Notes under the pieces: model-generated
Told to the model about the DNA's origin: nothing
The model's database searches: none
The model's input: only the letters and a program-made list of their open reading frames with translations
Shown: piece by piece, positions 53,216 through 60,931 of the stretch
Position numbering within the stretch: the stretch's first letter is position 1
Layout: every line of letters begins with the position of its first letter
Program-made: the position numbers and the translations under genes
Assembly (NCBI RefSeq): GCF_040654195.1
Contig: NZ_JBFAHM010000013.1
Span: forward strand, 62,001 to 126,000
Source of the DNA: Hamadaea sp013361475
Lineage (GTDB): Bacteria; Actinomycetota; Actinomycetes; Mycobacteriales; Micromonosporaceae
Direction of reading: 5' to 3'
Length of the DNA stretch: 64,000 bases

Positions 53216-54916
53216 ATGCGCTGGTCACAGATGTTTGTCCCTACTTTGCGGCAGGATCCCGCGGACGCTGACGCGGTGAGTCACCGGCTGTTGCTCCGCG
53301 CCGGTTTCATCCGGCAGCTCATGGCTGGTCACTACAGCCTGTTGCCGTTGGCGATTCGCGTACGCGCGAAGGTCATGACGGTGATCCGGGAGGAGATGGA
53401 TCGGATCGGGGCGCAGGAGTTCCTGCTGCCGGCGATGCATCCGGCCGAGATCTGGCACAAGTCGGGTCGCTGGGAGGTCATGGGTCAGGAGATGTTCCGG
53501 CTGCGTGACCGGCGGGGCGCTGATCTGGCGTTGGGGATGACGCATGAGGAGATCTTCGCCACGGTGGCGTCGGAGTTGCGGTCGTATCGGGAGCTGCCGC
53601 AGGCGTGGTACCAGTTCCAGACGAAGTTCCGGGACGAGCCTCGGCCGAAGAGCGGCTTGATGCGCGTACGCGAGTTCACGATGAAGGATTCGTACACGTT
53701 CGACGTGGACGAGGCGGGGTTGGACACCGCGTTCGATCGGCATTACGCGGCGTATCGGCGGATCTTCGAGCGGCTGGGGATTCCGGTCGTCGCGGTCGAG
53801 GCGTCGAACGGGACGATGGGCGGCAGTGACTCGCGGGAGTTCATGTGCCCCTCGGCCGCCGGGGAGGACATCACGATCGTCTGCCCGGGGTGTGGGTATG
53901 CGGCGAATGTGGAGGCGGCGCAGGCGGCGCTCACACCGGTCGAGGATCGGGAGTTCCTGGACGCGCCGGAGCGGTTCGCCACTCCAGGCGTACGCACCAT
54001 CGAGGACTTGGCGGTCGGATACGGCTTCGCGGGTGATCGTCAGGTCAAGACGCTGGTGTACGTGGTGGACGATCAGCTGACGCTGGTGTTGCTGCGGGGC
54101 GATCACGCGTTGGTGGAGCAGAAGTTGCTGGACGCGCTGGGGGCGATCGCCGTCCGGCCGGCGCAGCCGGAGGAGATCCGTGGGGCGCTCGGTGCGCTGC
54201 CGGGCAGTCTCGGCGCGGTCGGTGTCGCGGAGTTGCCGATCGTGGCGGACGAGGCGTTGCGTGGTCGGCGTGGGATGGCGACCGGCGCGAACGTGGACGA
54301 CGTGCACTTGCGTGGTGTCGATGTGGAGCGGGACATCGTGGTGGGGCGCTGGGCCGATCTGCGGGAGGTCGTGGCCGGGGAGCCGTGCGTACGCTGCGGG
54401 ACGCTGCTGGAGGCGACGAAGACGGTCGAGGTCGGGCACATCTTCAAGCTGGGCCGCAAATACAGCGAGTCGATGGGGGTCAGCGTGCTGACGGCGGACG
54501 GGAGTCGCGTCGCGCCGATCATGGGTTCGTACGGCATCGGCGTCGAGCGGGCGATCGCGGCGATCGTCGAGACGCATCACGACGACAAGGGCATCGTCTG
54601 GCCGATGGCGGTGGCGCCGTTCCAGGTCGTCATCGTGCAGCTCGGTACGGACGAGGCGACCGCGTCGGCGGCCCGTGAGCTGTACGAGCGGCTCGGCAAC
54701 AACGGTGTCGAGGTCGTGTGGGACGACCGCGAGGAGCGGCCCGGCGTGAAGTTCAGCGACGCCGAGTTGGTGGGCATCCCGTTGCGGGTGACTGTCGGGG
54801 CTCGTGGGCTGGCCCGGGGCATCGTCGAGGTGACGCGCCGGTCGACCGGCGACACCGTCGAGGTGCCGGTCGGGGAGGCAGCCGTACGCCTCGCCGAGGA
54901 GATCCGCCCAGCCTGA
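53216..54916 (+). CDS. proS: Prolyl-tRNA synthetase (bacterial type with editing domain)
   Basis: This 566-residue class II synthetase charges tRNA-Pro. The ATG begins RWSQMFVPTLRQDPADADAV, the usual bacterial ProS start. Motif 1 is around IGAQEFLLPAMHPAEIW. Motif 2 is FRDEPRPKSGLMRVREFTMKD. A YbaK-like INS editing insertion (about 225-385) removes mischarged alanine, and motif 3 is GSYGIGVERAIAAI. A C-terminal anticodon-binding domain follows (APFQVVIVQLG ... VEVVWDDREERPGVKFSDAELVGIP). Codon choice here favours G-ending codons and TTG more than in neighbouring genes, visible by eye and possibly a sign of different history. Confidence 0.96.
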   Translation: MRWSQMFVPTLRQDPADADAVSHRLLLRAGFIRQLMAGHYSLLPLAIRVRAKVMTVIREEMDRIGAQEFLLPAMHPAEIWHKSGRWEVMGQEMFRLRDRRGADLALGMTHEEIFATVASELRSYRELPQAWYQFQTKFRDEPRPKSGLMRVREFTMKDSYTFDVDEAGLDTAFDRHYAAYRRIFERLGIPVVAVEASNGTMGGSDSREFMCPSAAGEDITIVCPGCGYAANVEAAQAALTPVEDREFLDAPERFATPGVRTIEDLAVGYGFAGDRQVKTLVYVVDDQLTLVLLRGDHALVEQKLLDALGAIAVRPAQPEEIRGALGALPGSLGAVGVAELPIVADEALRGRRGMATGANVDDVHLRGVDVERDIVVGRWADLREVVAGEPCVRCGTLLEATKTVEVGHIFKLGRKYSESMGVSVLTADGSRVAPIMGSYGIGVERAIAAIVETHHDDKGIVWPMAVAPFQVVIVQLGTDEATASAARELYERLGNNGVEVVWDDREERPGVKFSDAELVGIPLRVTVGARGLARGIVEVTRRSTGDTVEVPVGEAAVRLAEEIRPA

Positions 54917-54957
54917 CCCGTCCTGCCCGGCTGCGCCCGCGCCGCGTCGCGGAGGAA

Positions 54958-55028
54958 GATCATTGCGTCAGCCAAGCTGTTAATTCGGGCATTCCGGCGC
55001 GCGAAACAGCGTGGCTGGCGCAATGATC
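54958..55028. terminator. 24-bp near-perfect inverted repeat between convergent genes
   Basis: GATCATTGCGTCAGCCAAGC plus TGTT (54958-54981) pairs with 55005-55028 at 22 of 24 positions, with a 23-nt loop. It lies between proS and the APC permease and likely terminates both. The outer ends are GATC on both sides. Confidence 0.75.
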
Positions 55029-55111
55029 ACAGCAAGCGGGTCACAGCAAGCGGGTCACGGCAAGCGGGTCACAGCGAGCGGGTCACAGCGAGCGGGTCAC
55101 GGCGAGCGGGT
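55028..55111. repeat. Six 14-bp tandem repeats overlapping the permease stop codon
   Basis: CACAGCAAGCGGGT and one- or two-base variants occur six times without gaps (55028, 55042, 55056, 55070, 55084, 55098). The unit includes TCA, so each copy carries a minus-strand TGA. The real stop of the permease (55097-55099) falls at the junction of the last two units. Confidence 0.92.
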
Positions 55112-56329
55112 CAGGCGGAGGCGGAGGGCGCGGTAGAGCAGCCCGACGGCGAAGACGGCGATCCCGCCGACGACGGCCGGCCAGGGCAGCGTGGCGACCA
55201 GCGCGACGCATCCGACCGCGCCGAGGGCTTGGAGGATCCGGGGGTAGCGCCGGTCGTCTCCGGTCTGGGTCCAGGCGGCCAGGTTGGCGATCAGGTAGTA
55301 CACCAGGACGCCGAAGGACGAGAAGCCGATGGCGCCGCGCAGGTCCACGGTGAGGACGAGGACGCAGACCAGTGCGGCGAGCGTGACTTCGGCGCGGTGG
55401 GGCACGGCGTACCGGGGATGCACCGCCGACAGCCAGCGGGGCAGGTCGTCGTGGCGGGCCATGGCCAACGCGGTCCGGCCGATCCCGGCGATGAGGGCCA
55501 GGAGCGCGCCGAGGCTGGCGAGGGCGGCTCCGGCTCGGACCAGGGGCGCGGCCCAGTCCCACCCGGCCGCGTGGACGGCGTCGGCCAGCGGCGCGACCGA
55601 CGCGGCCAGCCGCTGCGGCCCGAGGACGTGCAGGAGCGCGACGCCGATGACGGCGTACACGGCGACGGCCAGCGCCAGCGCGGTGAGGATCGCCCGGGGG
55701 ATGGTGCGCTGCGGCTCGCGTACCTCTTCGCCCATGGTCGCGATGCGGGCGTACCCGGCGAAGGCGAAGAACAGCAGACCGGCCGATTGCAGGACCCCGT
55801 AGGGTGACGCGCCGCGGGCCGCTTCCGGGCCCGCGGGGCCGAGCAGGCCCGCGGCCGCGACGACCGCGAGCACGGCCAGGACCGCGACCACGATGATCAT
55901 CGCAAGCCGGGCGGTACGCGTGACGCCGCGGTAGTTGACCGCGGCCAGGGCGAGGACCGCGACGACGGCGGTCGGGCGCTGCCAAGCGGCGGGTACGGCG
56001 TAGGCCGCGAACGTCAACGCCATGGCGGCGCACGAGGCGGTCTTGCCGACGACGAATCCCCAGCCGGCCAGGTAGCCCCACCACTCCCCCAGCCGTTCGC
56101 GGCCGTAGACGTAGGTGCCGCCGGAGGTCGGATACTGGGCGGCGAGCTGGGCCGACGCCGTCGCGTTGCAGTACGCCACCACGGCGGCCACCGCCAGCCC
56201 GGCGAGCAGCAGGCTCCCGGCGGCCCGCGCGGCGGGGGCGAACGCGGCGAAGACGCCGGCTCCGATCATCGAGCCGAGCCCGATGACGACCGCGTCGCGG
56301 GGGCCGAGCCGCCGGGCCAACTGTTCCAC
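55097..56329 (-). CDS. APC-superfamily amino-acid permease
   Basis: This 410-residue transporter starts from GTG 56329 and has about twelve membrane segments. The first segment carries the APC unwound helix motif GLGSMIGAGVFAAF. GGTYVYGRERLGEWWGYLAGWGFVVGK follows, as in cationic or basic amino-acid permeases, then AFAGYARIATMGEEVREPQRTIPRAI, the conserved loop of the family. It ends in LRLRLTRSP. The substrate cannot be called. The end lies in a tandem repeat (55028-55111). Confidence 0.9.
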   Translation of the reverse strand: MEQLARRLGPRDAVVIGLGSMIGAGVFAAFAPAARAAGSLLLAGLAVAAVVAYCNATASAQLAAQYPTSGGTYVYGRERLGEWWGYLAGWGFVVGKTASCAAMALTFAAYAVPAAWQRPTAVVAVLALAAVNYRGVTRTARLAMIIVVAVLAVLAVVAAAGLLGPAGPEAARGASPYGVLQSAGLLFFAFAGYARIATMGEEVREPQRTIPRAILTALALAVAVYAVIGVALLHVLGPQRLAASVAPLADAVHAAGWDWAAPLVRAGAALASLGALLALIAGIGRTALAMARHDDLPRWLSAVHPRYAVPHRAEVTLAALVCVLVLTVDLRGAIGFSSFGVLVYYLIANLAAWTQTGDDRRYPRILQALGAVGCVALVATLPWPAVVGGIAVFAVGLLYRALRLRLTRSP

Positions 56330-56370
56330 GCCGCGATTGTGTCAGCCGTTCTCCCGTCGCGGCGGCCCGG

Positions 56371-57336
56371 TCAGGCGTCGGCGGCCGCCAGTGACTTCGC
56401 CGCCGGGACGGGTCGGAGGTGGACGGTGTCGCCGGGGGTGAGCCCGAGCCGGCCGGCCGCGCCCCGGGTGATCTGCGCCCAGACGTCGCGGCCGCCCGCG
56501 GTCAGCTCGACGCGTACCTCGAAGCCGAGGTGCACGACGCGGTTGACGACCGCCGCGGTCGAGCCGTCGGCCGGTTCGGCGGTGACGTCGATGTCGTGCG
56601 GCCGGACGAGCCGCCCGTCCAGCTCGGTCACCGGGCCGAGGAAACTCATGACGAACGGGCTGGCCGGGTTGTCGTAGAGGTCCTGCGGGCGCCCGGCCTG
56701 CCGCACCTCGCCGTCGGCGAGCACGACGATCTCGTCGGCGACGTCCATCGCCTCCTCCTGGTCGTGCGTCACGAAGACGGTCGTCACGTGCACCTCGTCG
56801 TGCAGTCGCCGGAGCCAGGTGCGGAGTTCTTTGCGTACCTGGGCGTCGAGGGCGCCGAACGGCTCGTCGAGCAGCAGCACCTGCGGTTCGACCGCGAGCG
56901 CGCGGGCGAGCGCCATGCGCTGCCGCTGACCGCCGGACAGCTGCGCCGGATAGCGGTCGGCGAACTGTTCGAGGTGGACCAGCTGCAGCAGTTCGTCGAC
57001 CCGGGCGCGGATCTCGTCCTTGGGCCGCTTGCGGATCTCCAGCCCGAAGGCGACGTTGCGGCGTACGCTCATGTGCTTGAACGCCGCGTAGTGCTGGAAC
57101 ACGAAGCCGACGTTGCGCCGCTGGGGTGACAGGCGGGTGGCGTCCACTCCGGAGATGAGCACGGTTCCGGCGTCCGGCGTCTCCAGCCCGGCGATCACCC
57201 GGAGGAGGGTCGACTTGCCGCCGCCGCTCGGCCCGAGCAGGGCGGTGAGCGAGCCGGAGGCGATGTCGACCGAGACGTCCTTCAGGACGGGGGTGCGGCC
57301 GAACGACTTCGAGACGCCGCGTACTTCGATGGCCAT
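56371..57336 (-). CDS. cysA: Sulfate/thiosulfate ABC transporter ATP-binding protein CysA
   Basis: This 321-residue ATPase has Walker A GPSGGGKST, VGFVFQHYAAFKHMSVRRNVAFGLE (CysA-like Q loop), signature LSGGQRQRMALARAL, Walker B VLLLDEPFGALDAQVR and FVTHDQEEAMDVADEIVVL. The C-terminal TOBE-like regulatory domain (about 240-321) includes LVRPHDIDV. The ATG at 57336 shares one base with the cysW stop. It powers sulfate uptake with CysT and CysW. Confidence 0.94.
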   Translation of the reverse strand: MAIEVRGVSKSFGRTPVLKDVSVDIASGSLTALLGPSGGGKSTLLRVIAGLETPDAGTVLISGVDATRLSPQRRNVGFVFQHYAAFKHMSVRRNVAFGLEIRKRPKDEIRARVDELLQLVHLEQFADRYPAQLSGGQRQRMALARALAVEPQVLLLDEPFGALDAQVRKELRTWLRRLHDEVHVTTVFVTHDQEEAMDVADEIVVLADGEVRQAGRPQDLYDNPASPFVMSFLGPVTELDGRLVRPHDIDVTAEPADGSTAAVVNRVVHLGFEVRVELTAGGRDVWAQITRGAAGRLGLTPGDTVHLRPVPAAKSLAAADA

Positions 57337-58124
57337 CAGTTGCCGTCCTTGGGGCGCAGGAGGGTGGTCAGGAGCAGGGAGCCGACCGCGAGCAGGGCCA
57401 GCACGGTGGCCGCGGCGAAGGCCGCCGGCACCTCGTAGTTGAGGTAGCGCTCCTCGACGAACAGGGTCAGGGTCTGGGTCTCGCCGACGACCTTGCCGGA
57501 GACGACCGCGACCGCGCCGTACTCGCCGAGGGCCCGGGCGAGGCAGAGCACGATGCCGTAGCCGAGCGCGCTGCGAATGCCGGGCAGGGTGATCCGGCGG
57601 AAGGTCTGCCACGGGCCGGCGCCGAGGGTGCGGGCCGCCTGCTCCTGGTCGTCGCCCATCTCCTCGAGCACCGGGACGATCGCCCGGACGACCAGCGGCA
57701 GCGAGACGAAGACGGTGGCGAGGACCATGCCCGGGATCGAGAAGATGACCTGGACGCCGGCGCTCTCCAGCCAGCCGCCGACCGTCGAATACCGCCCGTA
57801 CGCCAGGATCAGGGCGAGTCCGACGACGACCGGGGAGACCGCCAGCGGCAGGTCGATGAGGGCGTTGAGCAGCCGCTTGCCCGGGAAGGTCGTCCGGGTC
57901 AGCAGCAGCGCCACGACGACGCCGAAGACCGTGTTGAGCACGACGGCCCACACCGCGACCTGGATCGTCACCTGGAAGGCGTGGATCGCCTCCTCACTGG
58001 TCAACGCGTCGACGATGTTCTGGAGGCCGTCGCCGAAGGTCTGCCAGACGATCAGCCCGACCGGCAGGATCAGCAGGAACAGCAGGTACAGCAGCGCGAC
58101 TGCGCGGAGCAGGTACTTAGCCAC
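57336..58124 (-). CDS. cysW: Sulfate ABC transporter permease CysW
   Basis: This 262-residue membrane protein has six membrane segments. AFQVTIQVAVWAVVLNTVFGVVVALLLTR and LIDLPLAVSPVVVGLALIL are CysW-type, followed by the coupling loop EEMGDDQEQAARTLGAGPWQTFRRITLP and RALGEYGAVAVVSG. GTG start overlaps the cysT end by 8 bp. Forms the heterodimeric channel with CysT. Confidence 0.94.
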   Translation of the reverse strand: MAKYLLRAVALLYLLFLLILPVGLIVWQTFGDGLQNIVDALTSEEAIHAFQVTIQVAVWAVVLNTVFGVVVALLLTRTTFPGKRLLNALIDLPLAVSPVVVGLALILAYGRYSTVGGWLESAGVQVIFSIPGMVLATVFVSLPLVVRAIVPVLEEMGDDQEQAARTLGAGPWQTFRRITLPGIRSALGYGIVLCLARALGEYGAVAVVSGKVVGETQTLTLFVEERYLNYEVPAAFAAATVLALLAVGSLLLTTLLRPKDGN

Positions 58125-58971
58125 GGCGGGACCCCCAGCGCTGGACGAGATCCAGTCCGATGAGGACGACGAACGCGACGATCAGCAGCGCGGTCGAGAC
58201 GGCGGCGGCCGACGCGGTGTCGTCGCTCTCGATGCGGCCGAAGATGTTGACCGCGGCGACCTGCGTCTTGAACGGCAGGTTGCCCGACAGCAGCACAGTC
58301 GAGCCGAACTCGGCGATCGCCCGCGTGAACGCCAGGCCCGCGCCGGACAGCATCGCCGGGACGAGGTTCGGCAGGATGATGCGGCGGAAGGTCAGCCACG
58401 GGCCGGCCCCGAGGGAGAACGCCGCCTGCTCCATGTCCCGGTCCAGTTCCTGGAGGACCGGCTGCACTGTGCGTACGACGAAGGGCAGGGTGACGAACAG
58501 CAGCGCGATGACCACCCCGGCCCGGGTGTACGCCAGGTTCAGGTGCAGGGGACTCTTCACGCCGTACAGGACGAGCAGGACGAGCCCGGCGACGATGGTG
58601 GGCAGCGCGAACGGCAGATCGATCAGGGTGTCGACGATCGCCTTGCCGGGGAACCGGTCGCGGACGAGGACCCAGGCGATCAGCGTACCCATGATCACAT
58701 TGATGACCGCGACCAGCGCCGACGCGCCGAGGGTGAGCTTGAGCGCCGCCCAGGAGTCGGGCGTGGTGACCGCGGACCAGAAGGCGCCGGCGCCGCCCTC
58801 GACGCCTTTCCAGGCGACGGCCGTGAGCGGGAACAGCACGATCAGGCTGAGGTAGAGCACCGCGAGGCCCAGCCCGAGACCGGGACCGACCCGCGGTCGG
58901 CGGCGGGCCGAGGCCGGCACGCCCGCGGGAGCGGGAGCGCCGGCCTCGGTCAGAACCGGGGCGGACATCAC
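58117..58971 (-). CDS. cysT: Sulfate ABC transporter permease CysT
   Basis: This 284-residue membrane protein starts with GTG-ATG at 58971 (ATG 58968 also possible) and overlaps the binding-protein stop. An Ala/Pro/Arg-rich N-terminal tail precedes the first membrane segment. TLGASALVAVINVIMGTLIAWVLVRDRFPGK and LIDLPFALPTIVAGLVLLVLYG are CysT-type, and the coupling loop is MEQAAFSLGAGPWLTFRRIILPNL, followed by RAIAEFGSTVLLSGNLP. Confidence 0.94.
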   Translation of the reverse strand: MMSAPVLTEAGAPAPAGVPASARRRPRVGPGLGLGLAVLYLSLIVLFPLTAVAWKGVEGGAGAFWSAVTTPDSWAALKLTLGASALVAVINVIMGTLIAWVLVRDRFPGKAIVDTLIDLPFALPTIVAGLVLLVLYGVKSPLHLNLAYTRAGVVIALLFVTLPFVVRTVQPVLQELDRDMEQAAFSLGAGPWLTFRRIILPNLVPAMLSGAGLAFTRAIAEFGSTVLLSGNLPFKTQVAAVNIFGRIESDDTASAAAVSTALLIVAFVVLIGLDLVQRWGSRRG

Positions 58972-60011
58972 TTACTCGGGCTCGCGCTCGGGCTGGCCGC
59001 GACGGTGGCGACCCCGTGCTTGGCCTCGATGAGGGCGATCGAGCCGGTCTTGGCGTCGAAGAACTCCTTGTTGACTGCGGACCAGCCGCCGAGGTCCTTG
59101 ATGGTGAACAGGCCGGGCGGGGTCGGGAAGGTCACGCCGGTGTTCGCGCCGGACACGGTGGGCCGGTAGCCGTTCTGGGCGAAGATCTTCTGCCCCGCCT
59201 CGGAGGAGAGGAAGTCGAGGAACGCCTTCGCCTCCGCTGGGTGCTCGGAGTTCTTGGCGACCGCGATCGGGTTCTCGATCAGGATGGTCGAGTCCGGCAC
59301 GGTGTAGTCCAGCTCCTGGTTGTGCTGCTGGGCGAAGATCGCCTCGTTCTCGTAGGAGAGAATGGCGTCGCCCTTGCCGCCGGTGAAGGTCTGCAGCGAG
59401 GCGCGGGCCGAGGCGTCCTGCACCGGCACGTTGCCGATCAGACTGTCGATGTACGCCAGCCCGGCCGCCTTGTCCGCGCCCTTGTTCGCCTTCGCCCCGT
59501 ACGCCGCCAGGATGTTCCACCGGGCGCCGCCGGAGGTGAACGGGTTCGGCGTGATGACCTCGACACCCGGCTTGATCAGGTCGTCCCAGGTCTTCAGGCC
59601 CTTGGGATTGCCCTTGCGGGTGGCGATCACGACGACGGAGTCGGTGATGAAGCCCTTGGTCGGCCCGCTGTTCCAGTCCTCGGCGACGAGGCCGGCCGTG
59701 ACGAGACGGGTCAGATCGGGCTCCAGCGACAGCGCCACGATGTCGGCTTTGAGGCCGGCCGCGACCGCCCGGCTCTGGTCGCCGGAGGCCCCGAAGGACG
59801 TCTTGAACTTGATGTTCTTGCCGGCGTCCGTCTTCTGGAACGCCTTGATCAGCGCCTCATAGGCCGCCTGCGGAGTGGAGTACGCGACCAGCGAGAGCGT
59901 CACCTCCGCCTTGTCACCGCCGCCGCCGGAGGTGTCGTCGCCGCACGCCGCGAGGGCCGCCGTCGCCAGTGCGGTCGCGGCGAGCCCGGCGAGGATCCTT
60001 CTGGTGACCAT
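58968..60011 (-). CDS. Sulfate ABC transporter substrate-binding lipoprotein
   Basis: This 347-residue lipoprotein (from ATG 60011; ATG 60029 with AGTAGGA upstream is the alternative) has lipobox LAACGDD. The Sbp/CysP fold shows VTLSLVAYSTPQAAYEALIKAF, GASGDQSRAVAAGLKADIVALSLEPD, TPNPFTSGGARWNILAAYGA and ENEAIFA. It binds sulfate or thiosulfate outside the membrane. Head of the sbp-cysT-cysW-cysA operon, with overlapping stop/start at each junction. Confidence 0.93.
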   Translation of the reverse strand: MVTRRILAGLAATALATAALAACGDDTSGGGGDKAEVTLSLVAYSTPQAAYEALIKAFQKTDAGKNIKFKTSFGASGDQSRAVAAGLKADIVALSLEPDLTRLVTAGLVAEDWNSGPTKGFITDSVVVIATRKGNPKGLKTWDDLIKPGVEVITPNPFTSGGARWNILAAYGAKANKGADKAAGLAYIDSLIGNVPVQDASARASLQTFTGGKGDAILSYENEAIFAQQHNQELDYTVPDSTILIENPIAVAKNSEHPAEAKAFLDFLSSEAGQKIFAQNGYRPTVSGANTGVTFPTPPGLFTIKDLGGWSAVNKEFFDAKTGSIALIEAKHGVATVAASPSASPSK

Positions 60012-60163
60012 TCCTACTAATCCCACCATCCATAGTTTTCCTACTGGCTTAATGGGTTTTGAGTCTGCCACGAGTCCCGGTTCGATGGGAAGAGGCACTT
60101 TCCGGTGACCCCGGTCACCGAGGCAGCCGCCCAGCGGCGACCCTCACCCCTACCGGCCCGCCC
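60012..60163. promoter_or_regulatory. Leader of the sulfate-uptake operon
   Basis: The word TCCTACT occurs at 60012-60019 and 60039-60045, and again in the Rrf2/TauE spacer. In this leader it reads AGTAGGA on the coding strand, so one copy may simply be the ribosome site. A shared regulatory motif is possible. Confidence 0.35.
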
Positions 60164-60238
60164 GCGGACAAGCGGCCCGCCCCGGCCTGCGGACAAGCGG
60201 CCCGCCCCGGCCTGCGGACAAGCGGCCCGCCCGGGCGC
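60164..60238. repeat. Three 25-bp tandem repeats in the spacer after the Rrf2 gene
   Basis: GCGGACAAGCGGCCCGCCCC plus GGCCT starts at 60164, 60189 and 60214; the third diverges near its end. The remainder of the 60012-60370 spacer shows no gene. Confidence 0.88.
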
Positions 60239-60370
60239 GATATCCCTGGATAACGCGGCTATTCGCGAAATCAAGGGGACGTCATCCGGGATGACGCGGA
60301 AGGCCACGCGCCCGGAGCGCGGCGCCGGACTCAGGGGCGCGCCGCAGGGTGCGGGTGCGGCGGGAGGGGC

Positions 60371-60808
60371 TCAGAAGGGGAGCTTGCCGCCAGCGAGGTG
60401 GGCGAACGTGACCTGCTCCAGCATCCGCCGCTCCTGGGCCTCGACGGCCACCCAGACGTCTTGGAGCGTCCGCGCCGGGCCCTGGTAGTCCAGGTCGGCG
60501 GGGATCTGGCCGCGCACCTGCGACAGCGGGCCGTCGATGATCTCGATGACCTGGGCGAGGGTGATCTGGTCGGCTGGGCGGGCCAGCCAGTAGCCGCCTT
60601 CGGGGCCGCGCTGGGCGTTCACCACTCCCCCGCGCCGGAGCTGGAGAAGGATGCTTTCCAGGAACTTCGGCGGGATCTCCTGCGCCTTCGCGATCCGTTC
60701 CGAGGTGATCGGGAACTCGGCCGGAGGTTTCCCCGCTACGACAGGTTCGATCGTCGCCAGTTCGATGACGGCGCGGATCGCATAGTCGACACGGGCTGAG
60801 AGGCGCAT
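60371..60808 (-). CDS. Rrf2-family transcriptional regulator (CymR-like)
   Basis: This 145-residue winged-helix regulator starts at ATG 60808 (MRLSARVDYAIRAVIELAT is the standard Rrf2 start). It has the recognition helix region PPKFLESILLQLRRGGVVNAQRGPEGGYWLARP and a dimer helix. It has no cysteine at all, so it cannot carry an Fe-S cluster like IscR or NsrR and resembles CymR, the repressor of sulfur metabolism that works with cysteine synthase. Its neighbours, a sulfate ABC transporter and a TauE exporter, support that role. It diverges from the exporter across a palindrome. Confidence 0.88.
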   Translation of the reverse strand: MRLSARVDYAIRAVIELATIEPVVAGKPPAEFPITSERIAKAQEIPPKFLESILLQLRRGGVVNAQRGPEGGYWLARPADQITLAQVIEIIDGPLSQVRGQIPADLDYQGPARTLQDVWVAVEAQERRMLEQVTFAHLAGGKLPF

Positions 60809-60878
60809 GCGAGTAATTATCACACTCCTCGTCCGGTCCTTGGGACGCCAGGGGCAGAGCTCGACCAGGCCATTGTCA

Positions 60879-60903
60879 TTATCCTACTATGCCGATAGGT
60901 TAA
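60879..60903. promoter_or_regulatory. Candidate Rrf2 operator
   Basis: TTATCCTA (60879-60886) and TAGGTTAA (60896-60903) are inverted half-sites matching at 7 of 8 positions with a 9-bp spacer, in an AT-rich patch between the divergent Rrf2 and TauE/SafE genes. Confidence 0.55.
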
Positions 60904-60931
60904 ATCTTCTTGACCGGAATTGGAGGTGACC

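Noticed and set aside
55028..55111. Possible CRISPR array
   Set aside because: Direct tandem units of 14 bp without unique spacers, and no cas genes in the window.
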